From: JAWOJF01 sp046481785
GTDB taxonomy: Bacteria; Bacteroidota; Ignavibacteria; Ignavibacteriales; Ignavibacteriaceae
Assembly (NCBI GenBank): GCA_046481785.1
Contig: JAWOJF010000207.1
Coordinates: 1 to 32,650 of the forward strand
DNA: 32,650 nt
Direction: 5' to 3'
Below, piece by piece: positions 24,409-32,650 of this stretch; within the stretch, counting starts at the first letter, position 1, and each line of letters opens with the position of its first letter. The position numbers were made by a program, and so were the translations under genes. The notes under the pieces are model-generated. The model ran no database searches. It was given only the letters and a program-made list of their open reading frames with translations, and was not told the origin of the DNA.

Positions 24409-25929
24409 TTATTTAGTAATGGCCCATCCCGGGAATATATCAAGGTTAAATAAAAAAGTTCCTAAAAAATAAACAAGTAAAGTTATAATTATTACACCTA
24501 TTAAATTTAAAATAAATCCTGCTTTTACCATATCCATTATTTTTAACCTTTCGCTTGCAAACACAATAGTGTTGGGAGCAGTGCCTGCCGGCATCATAAA
24601 ACCTAATGAAACCGCAAGTGTTGCCGTAATCATTAATAGCCATGGATGTATACCCAGAGCAACAGCAACAGAAGCCATAACAGGTAATATCATTTGTGCT
24701 GAGGCTGTGTTGGAAGTGAATTCGGTTAAAAAGTTATTTGTAATTCCAACAATAAGCAGCATAAGTAAAGGAGACATATAATGAAGCCCTTTAAAATGAG
24801 AACCTATGTACTCTGCAAGGCCTGTATCAATAAAACCTTCAGCAAGGGCAAACCCGCCTCCAAAAAGCAATATTATTCCCCAGGGGATTTTCATAAAAGA
24901 ATGAGTACCCAATATTGTTGTTTTACCAGACTCTTCTCCGGGAGCCGTATTTTTTGCAGGAATAATAAATAATATCATAGCCATAGTAACTGCAACAACA
25001 CCATCATTTAAATATTTAGGCTGATAAAATATCTGGTCCCATCCGGGAATAGTGATAAAGCCAAGATCCAGATCCTGCCTGAAAATCCATAAAAAAGCCG
25101 CTGCACTAAAAACAATTGAAATAACTTTTTCCTCAAAAGAAACTGCACCAAGCTTGAGGTATTCATCTTTTATAAATTTTTTATCAATCTCAATTTCATA
25201 ATCAATTTTATAATATACTTTTGTAAGAAAAAACCCTGTGGCAAGAAGCATTATTGCTGCAATGGGCACCGCAAGCATCATCCAGCGGCCGAAAGAAATT
25301 TCAGGTGCCTCCGGAAATATTATATGTGATATTCTTACAAAAATAAGATTAGGAGGGGTACCGATTAGTGTTCCTATACCCCCTATACTGCCGGCATATG
25401 CAATTGCCAGCAGTAAAGCAATTGAAAAATTATGTGTTTTCTCTCTGCCAAAATCAGCTTCCATTTTATGAATAATAGCAAGGCCTATGGGAAACATCAT
25501 TACAACAGTGGCAGTATTGGATATCCACATTGAGATAAAGCCGGTGGCAAACATTAATCCTAAAATAACTGCCCTGGGGCTGCCTCCAAAAAGCGTAATT
25601 ATTTTTAAAGCAACCCTTTTATGCAGGCCCCATCTCTCCATTGCAACAGCTAATAAAAATCCCCCCAGGAAAAGGAAGATAATGGAATTAATATAGGACC
25701 CTGCAACTTTTTCACCATTCATCATGCCCATTAAAGGAAATAATATTAATGGTATAAGTGAAGTTGCTGCCAAAGGTACAGCCTCAGTAACCCACCAGGC
25801 AGACATAAGCACAACTACCGCAGCCATCTGTGTTATTTGCGGCCTGGCAGGATCAAGATCGGCAAAAAAAAGAATAAATATGAACGAAAAAACCCCTGTT
25901 ACGAACCCAGCCTTTTGAGTTTTATTCAT
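24409..25929 (-). CDS. SLC13/DASS-type anion:Na+ symporter
   Basis: A 506-residue inner-membrane transporter with about 11 hydrophobic segments. Both substrate and sodium-binding hairpin motifs of the DASS family are intact: WISNTATVVMMFPIGLAI in the first half and FTSNTASAQMILPVMASVA in the second, an inverted-repeat arrangement. The segment GGIGTLIGTPPNLIF and the C-terminal FMMPAGTAPNTIVF are further family hallmarks. It should take up dicarboxylates such as succinate or malate, or related anions, with sodium. The specific anion cannot be read from the sequence. There is no partner regulator nearby. Confidence 0.93.
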   Translation of the reverse strand: MNKTQKAGFVTGVFSFIFILFFADLDPARPQITQMAAVVVLMSAWWVTEAVPLAATSLIPLILFPLMGMMNGEKVAGSYINSIIFLFLGGFLLAVAMERWGLHKRVALKIITLFGGSPRAVILGLMFATGFISMWISNTATVVMMFPIGLAIIHKMEADFGREKTHNFSIALLLAIAYAGSIGGIGTLIGTPPNLIFVRISHIIFPEAPEISFGRWMMLAVPIAAIMLLATGFFLTKVYYKIDYEIEIDKKFIKDEYLKLGAVSFEEKVISIVFSAAAFLWIFRQDLDLGFITIPGWDQIFYQPKYLNDGVVAVTMAMILFIIPAKNTAPGEESGKTTILGTHSFMKIPWGIILLFGGGFALAEGFIDTGLAEYIGSHFKGLHYMSPLLMLLIVGITNNFLTEFTSNTASAQMILPVMASVAVALGIHPWLLMITATLAVSLGFMMPAGTAPNTIVFASERLKIMDMVKAGFILNLIGVIIITLLVYFLGTFLFNLDIFPGWAITK

Positions 25930-26058
25930 TTGCAGTTAGTTATTATTTATAAGTTGAATTGCCCCGGAAAGTTAACAAATTATGAATGTAATGAACAACT
26001 TTATTTTCTGTATTCTGCTAATTTTGATATGTCAATTACCACTTTTTATAATAATTGT

Positions 26059-26934
26059 TTAAGCCTGAATTTCTTCAAGCTTTACGGTTTCAGAAGGTTG
26101 TACTCTTTTACTACTCAAGGGTATAGAGATTAAAAGCATTACTATAAGGAGAATTAGCTGAGACGAAAGAATGTAAGGATTTAAATCTTTATTTACTGTA
26201 AAAAATCCTTCCCACTCAGAATATTGAGCCGCAAATAAAATGTTGATCATGGTTCCTGATTTGCTGCCGAAAGCAAGCAGGTTAAGCCATAATGCACTGA
26301 AAAACAAAAAAGTAAACCAGTATACATTACTGTAAAAATGAAGGAATATACCGGCTGATACCCCTGTTAGAATTAATTCAATAATAGGAATATAGTCGAA
26401 TCCTTTTAAATCATACTCCCGGAAATCCAATGGAACGAACTCATATAGGAACAAAAATATTATAATCACAAATACAGGTAAGAATTTTATTTTACTTTTG
26501 AATGTGGAAATTAACAGATAAGAAAACAGTAATAGAAACTGCGGAAAGTTCCAGATAAGATAAACAGGATAATCAAAAATTGATGATAACCCGAACTCAT
26601 AAAAATATTCAGGATCAGATATTTCACTTCTTCCCATAAGAAAAAGTATTGCCAGGATTATACCGAATGATAATACAATCCATACCACAGGGAGAAACTT
26701 CCTATTAAACAGAGGGTATTTAACTGCATCTTTTATTACATTAAAAAAATTATCCGGGTATAGAATTAACAGCGGCAAAACAAAACTAAGATGAAGCCTG
26801 AAACCAAGAATAATCAGGTATGTATCATACTCAAAATATCTTAATATCAGGCCAATAATATTAACAGCCAGAACAGAAAAAATAATTCTGGATAAACTAA
26901 GGCTTATCTCCGGGTTACTACTCTTCAAATTCAA
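26059..26934 (-). CDS. Multi-pass membrane protein, unknown
   Basis: A 291-residue protein with about eight hydrophobic segments, for example LSRIIFSVLAVNIIGLILRY, VVWIVLSFGIILAILFLMG, LPVFVIIIFLFLYEF and SSQLILLIVMLLISIPLSS near the C-terminus. No cofactor or catalytic motif stands out and I do not recognise a family. Its start overlaps the end of the DUF2231 gene by 17 bases, so the two are translated together and may form a membrane complex. Confidence 0.7.
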   Translation of the reverse strand: MNLKSSNPEISLSLSRIIFSVLAVNIIGLILRYFEYDTYLIILGFRLHLSFVLPLLILYPDNFFNVIKDAVKYPLFNRKFLPVVWIVLSFGIILAILFLMGRSEISDPEYFYEFGLSSIFDYPVYLIWNFPQFLLLFSYLLISTFKSKIKFLPVFVIIIFLFLYEFVPLDFREYDLKGFDYIPIIELILTGVSAGIFLHFYSNVYWFTFLFFSALWLNLLAFGSKSGTMINILFAAQYSEWEGFFTVNKDLNPYILSSQLILLIVMLLISIPLSSKRVQPSETVKLEEIQA

Positions 26935-27391
26935 GTTTTTTTAGTTCAGTTCCAACACCATGTTTATAAACCAACTGACCACCGTGATCGCCGGTTTCAA
27001 AAACAAAATAAACACCTATTAAAGCAAGCACTACAAATATATATCTAATATAACCAATAAACTTTTTCCTTATAACAAAAAACGTTCTTAACACCAAAAC
27101 TCCGGCAAAATACCATAGAGTAATGTTGGCCCAGTCCCGGTGTTCATTTATTGCCTTGAACGGCATAATTGCACCTTTTTCCTCCCAAATCATTGCAACT
27201 TCGTGTGCCTGCTCACCTGTTAGCACTGCTCCTAAAGCCGCAAGAACACCAAAACTCAGCAGTAAATAAGCTGCTTTTGAAAAAAAATCACGCTTGAATA
27301 AAACACCAATAAGTTCAAGCAATGGATAGATGAATAATAAAGCCACTGCAAAGTGAACAATTCGAGGATGATTTTCTGCCAAGAACTCCAT
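26918..27391 (-). CDS. DUF2231 family membrane protein
   Basis: A 157-residue protein with four membrane segments. The conserved N-terminal NHPRIVHFAVALLFIYPLLE, the TGEQAHEVA segment, a central histidine in NEHRDWA, and the C-terminal GDHGGQLVYKHGVGTE are all DUF2231 hallmarks. The family is often encoded beside cytochrome or copper-related genes, and its conserved histidines suggest haem or metal binding, but no function is established. Here it pairs with a larger unknown membrane protein. Confidence 0.88.
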   Translation of the reverse strand: MEFLAENHPRIVHFAVALLFIYPLLELIGVLFKRDFFSKAAYLLLSFGVLAALGAVLTGEQAHEVAMIWEEKGAIMPFKAINEHRDWANITLWYFAGVLVLRTFFVIRKKFIGYIRYIFVVLALIGVYFVFETGDHGGQLVYKHGVGTELKKLEFEE

Positions 27392-27524
27392 TGTTTATCC
27401 TTTCTATAAAATAATACCTGAAACAATAAATGTGGTTTGTTGATATACAGAATATTGTCTTTGTTTCTTAGTGCTTTATTATTTTTAAGCGGGACAAATT
27501 AAATTACAATATCAATTAACATCA

Positions 27525-28253
27525 TTAGTATCTTACTTTATATAAAAACAAGCCTTTAGCGGGGACAGATTCGCCGGCTGTTTCCCTGTCTCCGGCAGAG
27601 ATAATTTCCTGGATATATTTTTCATCAAAATTATTTTTAACAGCATTTAATAATGTGCCAGTAATTGATCTTACCATGCCATGTAAAAACCTGTTCGCCT
27701 CAATAAGAAATATTACCATTCCTTTTTTTTCAGTCCATTGAGCATTATAAATAATACATGTTTTATCTTCCGGTCCGGAATTTTTTCTGGCAAATGAGGT
27801 AAAATTTTCCTCTTTTATTATATACCTGCTTAATTGGTTTAACCTTGGAATATCAATTTGATTATGGTAAAAATAGGAATATCTAGCATAAAAGGGGGAT
27901 TTGTATTTAGAGATAAAATAAAGATAACTTCTTTTTTTTGCATCGTACCTTGCATGAAAACTATTTACCACTTCTTTCATATCAATTACGGAAATATCCG
28001 GAGGGAGCATTGAATTAAGAGAGTGTTTGAATTTATAAATATCGATTTTGTTTCCGGTTCTGAAATTAGCAGCCTGCCCATAAGCATGGACACCGCTGTC
28101 GGTCCTGCCGGAACCAATTAGGTTCACTTCCTCCTTTAGAAGTACCTTTAAAGCGTTTGTGATCTTTTCCTGCACGGTAACACAGTTATGCTGGATCTGC
28201 CAGCCGGCATAATTTGTTCCATCGTATTGTAGAATGAGTTTGTAGTTAAACAT
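27525..28253 (-). CDS. truA: tRNA pseudouridine(38-40) synthase
   Basis: A 242-residue TruA from the ATG at 28253, where the protein begins with the family-typical MFNYKLILQYDGTNYAGWQIQ. An ATG six codons earlier gives an unusual extension. The catalytic aspartate is in GSGRTDSGVHAYGQ, followed by SLNSMLPPDISV, SFHARYDAKKRSYLY, and the C-terminal FLHGMVRSITGTLL block. It isomerises uridines 38-40 in the anticodon arm of tRNAs. It is monocistronic. Confidence 0.95.
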   Translation of the reverse strand: MFNYKLILQYDGTNYAGWQIQHNCVTVQEKITNALKVLLKEEVNLIGSGRTDSGVHAYGQAANFRTGNKIDIYKFKHSLNSMLPPDISVIDMKEVVNSFHARYDAKKRSYLYFISKYKSPFYARYSYFYHNQIDIPRLNQLSRYIIKEENFTSFARKNSGPEDKTCIIYNAQWTEKKGMVIFLIEANRFLHGMVRSITGTLLNAVKNNFDEKYIQEIISAGDRETAGESVPAKGLFLYKVRY

Positions 28254-28442
28254 AGTATAAAAGTCCAACATTTTGCTTCAATATTTAACAATTTACTTAA
28301 CTATTGTAAAGGACTTTAATAAAATGAGAGCATCCGGCCTAAGGTGATATAGGGGGGAGAATTATCCCCATGTGATTGATTACATAGAATTATATTACAT
28401 ATAAAACTATTTTGGCAGGGTAGTAAAAAAAAAGGAGTAGAC

Positions 28443-28592
28443 ATGCTCTGGACAATTTTTGTAATCTTGCTGATTCTTTGGCTTCTTGGAATGGTTTCCT
28501 CTTATACCCTGGGCGGCTTTATCCATATTCTTCTTGTAATTGCTTTAGTAGTGGTAATTATAAGAATTATACAGGGACGAAGGCCTTTATAG
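28443..28592 (+). CDS. lmo0937 family small membrane protein
   Basis: A 49-residue protein too short for usual ORF cut-offs. The ATG at 28443 follows AAGGAG at six bases. The sequence MLWTIFVILLILWLLGMVSS, then YTLGGFIHILLVIALVVVII and IQGRRPL, matches the lmo0937/DUF5670 family across its full length. It has two membrane segments and a short basic tail. These proteins are frequent in stress-induced loci of many phyla; their role is unknown. It is 64 bases upstream of the lipoprotein gene and probably co-transcribed with it. Confidence 0.92.
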   Translation: MLWTIFVILLILWLLGMVSSYTLGGFIHILLVIALVVVIIRIIQGRRPL

Positions 28593-28656
28593 AGGTGCAT
28601 TCAGATTATGTTTTTATGTTCAGATAACATTAACAGATTAACGAAAGGAATGAATT

Positions 28657-29148
28657 ATGAAAAAGAAAATGTTTTTTTCTCTGGTAGTTGCAGCTCTCTT
28701 TGCAATTGGACTATCTGCATGCGGTGATAACAGAACCCCTGACGATACAATGGATGGAACCGGGATGAATGATAACACCATGATGCAGGATGAAGGAACT
28801 CAAGTAACTTTCTGGGATGAAAATACAGACTTTACTTATACCGATAGAGAGCAGTATCGTGAATCTCTTAATGCTGCAGTTGATAAACTGGATGACCAGA
28901 TCGACAGGCTGGAGGACAGAGCTGATAATGCAACTGGTGAGAATAAACAGATGATTGAACAGAGAATTGATCAGTTGAAAGAACGGCGTTCCCAGATTGA
29001 AAACAGGTTGAATGACTGGGCTAATATTACAGAAGATGAATGGGAAAATTTCAAATCGGATATAAATACCGCATGGAATGATGTCCAGGATTCTTTTGAT
29101 CAAATTGCCAGAGATCTGGATCTGAACGATACTGAAGGTCAATACTAA
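28657..29148 (+). CDS. Coiled-coil lipoprotein, probable stress protein
   Basis: A 163-residue lipoprotein. The signal KKKMFFSLVVAALFAIGLSAC has a lipobox (Cys22), followed by an acidic, Met/Asp-rich linker (residues 23-60). Residues 67-125 form a predicted coiled coil with heptads such as VDKLDDQIDRLEDRADN and IDQLKERRSQIENRLNDW. It ends with an acidic amphipathic helix. AAAGGA precedes the ATG. No enzyme motif is present. Similar helical lipoproteins are found with lmo0937 proteins in stress loci, and a clear terminator follows, closing the unit. Confidence 0.8.
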   Translation: MKKKMFFSLVVAALFAIGLSACGDNRTPDDTMDGTGMNDNTMMQDEGTQVTFWDENTDFTYTDREQYRESLNAAVDKLDDQIDRLEDRADNATGENKQMIEQRIDQLKERRSQIENRLNDWANITEDEWENFKSDINTAWNDVQDSFDQIARDLDLNDTEGQY

Positions 29149-29176
29149 TAATATTCCATACTCGATCTAAAAAAGG

Positions 29177-29205
29177 GCTATCCCATAACTGGGATAGCTT
29201 TTTTT
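29177..29205 (+). terminator. Intrinsic terminator of the stress-type unit
   Basis: GCTATCCCA (29177-29185) pairs perfectly with TGGGATAGC (29190-29198) over a four-base loop TAAC and is followed by seven T residues. An A-rich stretch on the 5' side would make it partly bidirectional, so it may also end the minus-strand gene beyond. Confidence 0.92.
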
Positions 29206-29290
29206 ATTTAACACAGTAAGAATAATTAGATTAGTATTTAATGATCAATTTGTAATCTTAATATCCCGGTTATCCCGCTTCTAATCCCTG

Positions 29291-30610
29291 CTATTGAACG
29301 ATCAAAAAATAAACTAAATATGACAGGGAAACTGTTATAATAAATCCCAGACCAAGGCTTACACTCCTTCGTATTTCTTTGGCGCCAAAGAAAAAAGCAA
29401 TTACCCATTTTACAAGAGTGTTTGTAATTGAAGCTAAAATTATAGCAGCTACTGCTGTTTTTTCCTGCAGCCCTCCAATTGAAAGTTCCGCCAGCGAAAC
29501 AATAATAGCATCCACACTTGTAATACCCGCAATTGAACTTGCGGCATAAATCCCGCTGTCACCAAAGTATACTTCTGCTGCTTTGGAAATAAAAATGACA
29601 ATACCAAAAATTAACCCGAATAACAGGGCTGATCTAAGTTCAAATGGATTTTTAAACTCAATATCCCCCTTCCTGTTTGTCTTATTAGTTTTTTTTAGAA
29701 TAAAAAAGCTTGCTGCCGCCCCGGATAAAGAAAATACAAGCATTGGACCCCAGATACCTGCAATTAAAGAGGTGTTAAGAACAGATACAACAATAAAAAT
29801 ACGGAGATACATAACAGTTGATGCAATTATTATTCCCGCAGCAGAACTATTTGAAATAGCTGGTGTTTTTTTGCTCTTTCTTGACAAGGCCAGAGCAACT
29901 GCTGTTGATGATATCATTCCGCCTAATAAGCCGGTAATAGATATTCCTTTATTCTGGCCAAAATATTTAATAAGGATGTAACCAATAAAACTAAATCCGC
30001 TTATAAAAATAACCATCAGCCATATCATCCGGGGATTTATTACATCAAATGGGCCGTATGTCTGATTTGGTAAGATGGGCAGAATAATAACTGTAATAAC
30101 AGCAAGTTTTAATGTAGCATATAGGTCCTCTTCATTTATTTTACCAACAAAGGAATGAAATTGTATTTTTAATGTAAGAAAAAGATTTACTATTACTCCA
30201 GCTACTGCGGCAAGTATAATAAAATTCCAGAAAACAAGTGAGCCAAGCATGAACACAATAATAATTGAAATTTCAGAGGTACCTCCTGCTTTTCCTTCTT
30301 TTGCAGCAAAAATATGAGACGCAGTTACAAGTGAAATTAATCCAAGGGCAGCAACCGCATAAATAACCGGAGATGTTATTTCACTTACAAGTGCAGCTAA
30401 AAACCCAAGTACTGCTATTAAAGGGAATGTTCTAACACCAGCAAAAGTCTTTTCTCCTTCCGGTTTGGAGTGTTCCCGTTCCATACCAATCAATAACCCA
30501 ATAAGTATGGCAACCAGCAATTTCTGTAAAATCAAAAAAAGGTCTTCTGATTCCAGAATATTTTTTGTAGAGACAAGGTAATCGGGGAGAGATTTTATTG
30601 AATCTTGCAT
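29291..30610 (-). CDS. MgtC/SapB and DUF4010 membrane protein
   Basis: A 439-residue protein with about 12 hydrophobic segments. The N-terminal third (residues ~28-150) is an MgtC/SapB domain, shown by LLVAILIGLLIGMEREHSKP, then KTFAGVRTFPLIAVLGFLAA. The C-terminal half (about 180-430) is DUF4010, with GLLGGMISSTAVALALSRKS, then SIAGITSVDAIIVSLAELS, and LASITNTLVKW. This fused architecture is common in bacteria; the function is unknown, perhaps ion or small-solute movement, and it need not share MgtC's magnesium role. It is monocistronic. Confidence 0.92.
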   Translation of the reverse strand: MQDSIKSLPDYLVSTKNILESEDLFLILQKLLVAILIGLLIGMEREHSKPEGEKTFAGVRTFPLIAVLGFLAALVSEITSPVIYAVAALGLISLVTASHIFAAKEGKAGGTSEISIIIVFMLGSLVFWNFIILAAVAGVIVNLFLTLKIQFHSFVGKINEEDLYATLKLAVITVIILPILPNQTYGPFDVINPRMIWLMVIFISGFSFIGYILIKYFGQNKGISITGLLGGMISSTAVALALSRKSKKTPAISNSSAAGIIIASTVMYLRIFIVVSVLNTSLIAGIWGPMLVFSLSGAAASFFILKKTNKTNRKGDIEFKNPFELRSALLFGLIFGIVIFISKAAEVYFGDSGIYAASSIAGITSVDAIIVSLAELSIGGLQEKTAVAAIILASITNTLVKWVIAFFFGAKEIRRSVSLGLGFIITVSLSYLVYFLIVQ

Positions 30611-30740
30611 AAGTTTTTAATAAAAAAATCTAATAATCTGTATGTGATTTATCAGAAAACTCACAGCAAAGTGATTTTTAAATTATTTTTTTAGAAATAT
30701 GATTTCATGCCTGAACAAATAGATTTAACTTGTTCCGGTG

Positions 30741-32102
30741 TTAAGCGATATATACAGTTTTGATATTTACAAATTCACGTATTCCAAAAACAGAAAGCTC
30801 CCTGCCGTAGCCGGAATCTTTAATACCCCCGAAAGGAAGGCGGGGATCAGATTTTACAAGTGAATTAACAAAACAATTACCCGCTTTTAATCCCTTTGCG
30901 GCAACTTCTTCACCTCTTTTTTTATTTTTAGTAAATACTGCTGCGCCAAGTCCAAAGGAAGTATCATTTGCTGTTTCTATAGCCTCTGCCTCATCTTTTA
31001 CTTTTATTAATGCTGCAACCGGTCCAAACAACTCTTCATCGTAAGCAGGCATATCTTTGTGTACATTGGATAAAACAGTTGGCGGATAATAGGCTCCTTT
31101 CATTTCCGGTATTACCCCGCCTAATAAAACCTTAGCCCCCTTTTCAATACTTTGTACCACCTGCTTATGCAAATCATCACGCAAATCATTTCGTGCCTGT
31201 GGACCAAGATCAACATTATCAAACGGATCACCCATCTTTTTACTTTTCATTTTATCTACATACAATTTTTCAAATTTGTCATAAACTTCCTTAACTATAA
31301 TAAAACGTTTAGCCGCAATACAGCTTTGCCCGGCATTTATTAATCTTGAAGCAACACAGGTATCCGCTGCCTTGTCCAGATCAGCATCCTCAAGAATTAT
31401 GTATGGATCACTTCCGCCAAGTTCAAGAACTGTTTTCTTCAATTGTTCTCCGGCTGTTTTTGCTACAGCTTTTCCGGCAGCTACACTTCCCGTTAAAGTT
31501 ATTGCCTGAATTCTACTGTCCTTAATCAAATTTTCTATCTTTTTTGAAGAAAGAATAAGTGTCCTGAAAATATTTTCAGGGAAGCCTGCCTCACGGAAAA
31601 CCTCTTCTATCGCAAATGCAGTTCCGGTTACATTTGAGGCATGTTTCAAAACTCCGGCATTGCCTGCCATTAAATTAGGAGCGGCAAATCTGAATACCTG
31701 CCAAAAAGGGAAATTCCATGGCATAATAGCCAATATTACACCGAGCGGCTGAAATGTTACAAAACTTTTAGATGCATCGCTTTTGATAACCTCATCCTGT
31801 AAAAACTTTTCAGCATTTTCCGCAAAATATTCACATGCCCATGCGCACTTTTCCACTTCTGAATATGACTGAGCAATTGTTTTCCCCATTTCCATAGTCA
31901 TCAGCTTTGCATAATCATCTTTTTTCTTTCTTAGAACATCAGCAGCATTTTTCATTAGTTTACTTTTTTCTGAAAAAGCAGTGTTCTTCCATAAATTAAA
32001 ATCTTTACCAGATTTTGCCAGTATCTCATCAACTTCTTCATCAACCATTTCAGGGTAGATTTTTATTAATTCACCATTGGCAGGATTTATTGATTCTAAC
32101 AT
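30741..32102 (-). CDS. NAD(P)-dependent succinate-semialdehyde dehydrogenase
   Basis: A 453-residue aldehyde dehydrogenase from the ATG at 32102, where it begins MLESINPANGELI like its family. An upstream ATG at 32174 would add an unusual hydrophobic extension. Catalytic residues are intact: Asn130 in MPWNFPFWQV, general base Glu227 in LELGGSDPYI, and Cys261 in NAGQSCIAAKR. The AGNAGVLKHASNV cofactor segment and GGIKDSGYGRELSVFGIREF at the end are typical of the Sad/GabD-like group, which oxidises succinate semialdehyde to succinate. Related aldehydes are possible. There is no GABA transaminase in the window. Confidence 0.9.
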   Translation of the reverse strand: MLESINPANGELIKIYPEMVDEEVDEILAKSGKDFNLWKNTAFSEKSKLMKNAADVLRKKKDDYAKLMTMEMGKTIAQSYSEVEKCAWACEYFAENAEKFLQDEVIKSDASKSFVTFQPLGVILAIMPWNFPFWQVFRFAAPNLMAGNAGVLKHASNVTGTAFAIEEVFREAGFPENIFRTLILSSKKIENLIKDSRIQAITLTGSVAAGKAVAKTAGEQLKKTVLELGGSDPYIILEDADLDKAADTCVASRLINAGQSCIAAKRFIIVKEVYDKFEKLYVDKMKSKKMGDPFDNVDLGPQARNDLRDDLHKQVVQSIEKGAKVLLGGVIPEMKGAYYPPTVLSNVHKDMPAYDEELFGPVAALIKVKDEAEAIETANDTSFGLGAAVFTKNKKRGEEVAAKGLKAGNCFVNSLVKSDPRLPFGGIKDSGYGRELSVFGIREFVNIKTVYIA

Positions 32103-32650
32103 TTTTTGCACCCAATTAGTTTGTTTCAAAAATAGTGAAACGGAATATGCATTTAAAGAAGCTGGGAAGGACATCTCTCATTTTGTGACTGAGATAATAA
32201 ATGGCACTTATTTATCATAATAAAGAAATATTTTACCACTTCCATAAATTTTATACGTTACCGGAATCTATATTTAATTCCCGTACGAAATGTTTATTTA
32301 GCACTAACAACAGATGCTTGACATATATATTTAGAAAATGTTTTTTAAAATTAAAATCGACCAAAAATTCAGTTGTAAAAATCTATTCTCTTTGAGGGCT
32401 TAAGCAAAGAGATTATCCTGGTATTTTTTCAGGATATATGCGCATTCCTGTATCTTAATATTATACTACCTTACATATGCATTATTAGATTATTGCATGG
32501 GAGTTATTTTGCCTTCAAGGATTTAATATCTTTTTATTAAATGATAAAGGTATAATATGAACAGACTCTCTGTATATCACCCCGGTTTCAGGATAAAGCC
32601 GCAAAAAATATATTATTCCTTTTAGCTTTCTTTCTTCCTCCTGTTTTTTT
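32103..32650. other. AT-rich region upstream of the dehydrogenase, to window edge
   Basis: More than 450 bases with no convincing gene on either strand. It contains the dehydrogenase promoter (minus strand) and, near the right edge, a possible start of a plus-strand gene (32557 onward, listed separately). A plus-strand frame at 32201-32395 lacks a ribosome site and has composition unlike the neighbouring proteins. Confidence 0.5.
32557..32650 (+). CDS. Possible start of a secreted-protein gene, apparent frameshift, runs off edge
   Basis: An ATG at 32557, with AAAGGT about 8 bases before it, opens a 22-codon frame beginning MNRLSVYHPGFRIKPQ that stops at 32623. In the -1 frame, the bases from an A6 run (32603-32608) onward encode KNILFLLAFFLPPVFF, a signal-peptide-like stretch still open at the edge. 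One more A in that run would join the two. Either a sequencing or real frameshift is present, or both are chance; the window ends too soon to tell. Confidence 0.25.

Noticed and set aside
28354..28369. GGGGA/TCCCC inverted repeat before the lmo0937 gene as an operator
   Set aside because: Only a five-base stem with no second copy nearby; too weak to list as a site.
28711..29142. 143-residue frame antisense to the coiled-coil lipoprotein
   Set aside because: The sense gene has a ribosome site, lipobox and terminator; the antisense frame has none of these.
32201..32395. 64-residue plus-strand frame upstream of the dehydrogenase
   Set aside because: No ribosome site, composition unlike neighbouring proteins, and no family pattern.

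Overview
The window is about 32.6 kb of AT-rich bacterial chromosome. The protein content points to the Bacteroidota/Ignavibacteriota side of the tree, most likely an Ignavibacteria-like organism. This is an inference from content: a GWxTD-domain lipoprotein, DUF4286, TlpA/redoxin thiol proteins, lmo0937-type stress proteins, several beta-barrel outer-membrane proteins and lipobox lipoproteins. No rRNA, tRNA, CRISPR array, insertion sequence or phage gene was seen.

Region 1 (1-9168, all minus strand) is a carbohydrate-acquisition locus. Reading in the direction of transcription it holds a LacI-family regulator (8134-9168), an extracellular sugar-binding lipoprotein (6696-8048), two MalF/MalG-type permeases (5734-6699, 4889-5737), a GWxTD-domain protein overlapping the last permease (3556-4905), a lipoprotein with a duplicated domain (2564-3526), a FadL/OmpP1-like barrel (1237-2538), and a secreted protein with at least two CBM9-like repeats that runs off the left edge (1-1136). 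Two copies of the same 11-mer, CAATCGTTTGC, lie just upstream of lacI and just upstream of the binding protein. They are the likely operators for autoregulated control of the whole set. No transport ATPase and no SusC/SusD pair is present.

Region 2 (9319-16612) is mixed housekeeping and accessory: an enoyl-CoA hydratase with a small barrel protein (9319-10693), oligoendopeptidase F (11035-12870), a protein that looks like the N-terminal AbiEi-like half of a Fic protein without its Fic domain (12882-13511), a short IMPDH/GMP-reductase-family enzyme without CBS domains (13781-14794), YajQ (14840-15337), and an anchored extracytoplasmic protein resembling a degenerate divergent polysaccharide deacetylase (15581-16612).

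Region 3 (16637-28253, minus strand) holds an M16 peptidase pair (one active, one inactive subunit), signal peptidase I, GatB, a redoxin/TlpA/lipoprotein operon, a DUF4286 protein, an SLC13-type anion:Na+ symporter, two membrane proteins (one DUF2231) and TruA.

Region 4 (28443-32650) has a two-gene envelope-stress-like unit on the plus strand (a 49-residue lmo0937 protein and a coiled-coil lipoprotein with a clear intrinsic terminator), an MgtC/DUF4010 membrane protein, a succinate-semialdehyde dehydrogenase, and a right-hand end where a secreted-protein gene may begin with an apparent frameshift.

The strongest candidate for an undescribed system is the LacI-controlled sugar locus, because it couples an ABC importer to GWxTD, barrel and CBM9-repeat envelope proteins. 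The Fic-less AbiEi-like protein and the degenerate deacetylase are the next most interesting single genes.
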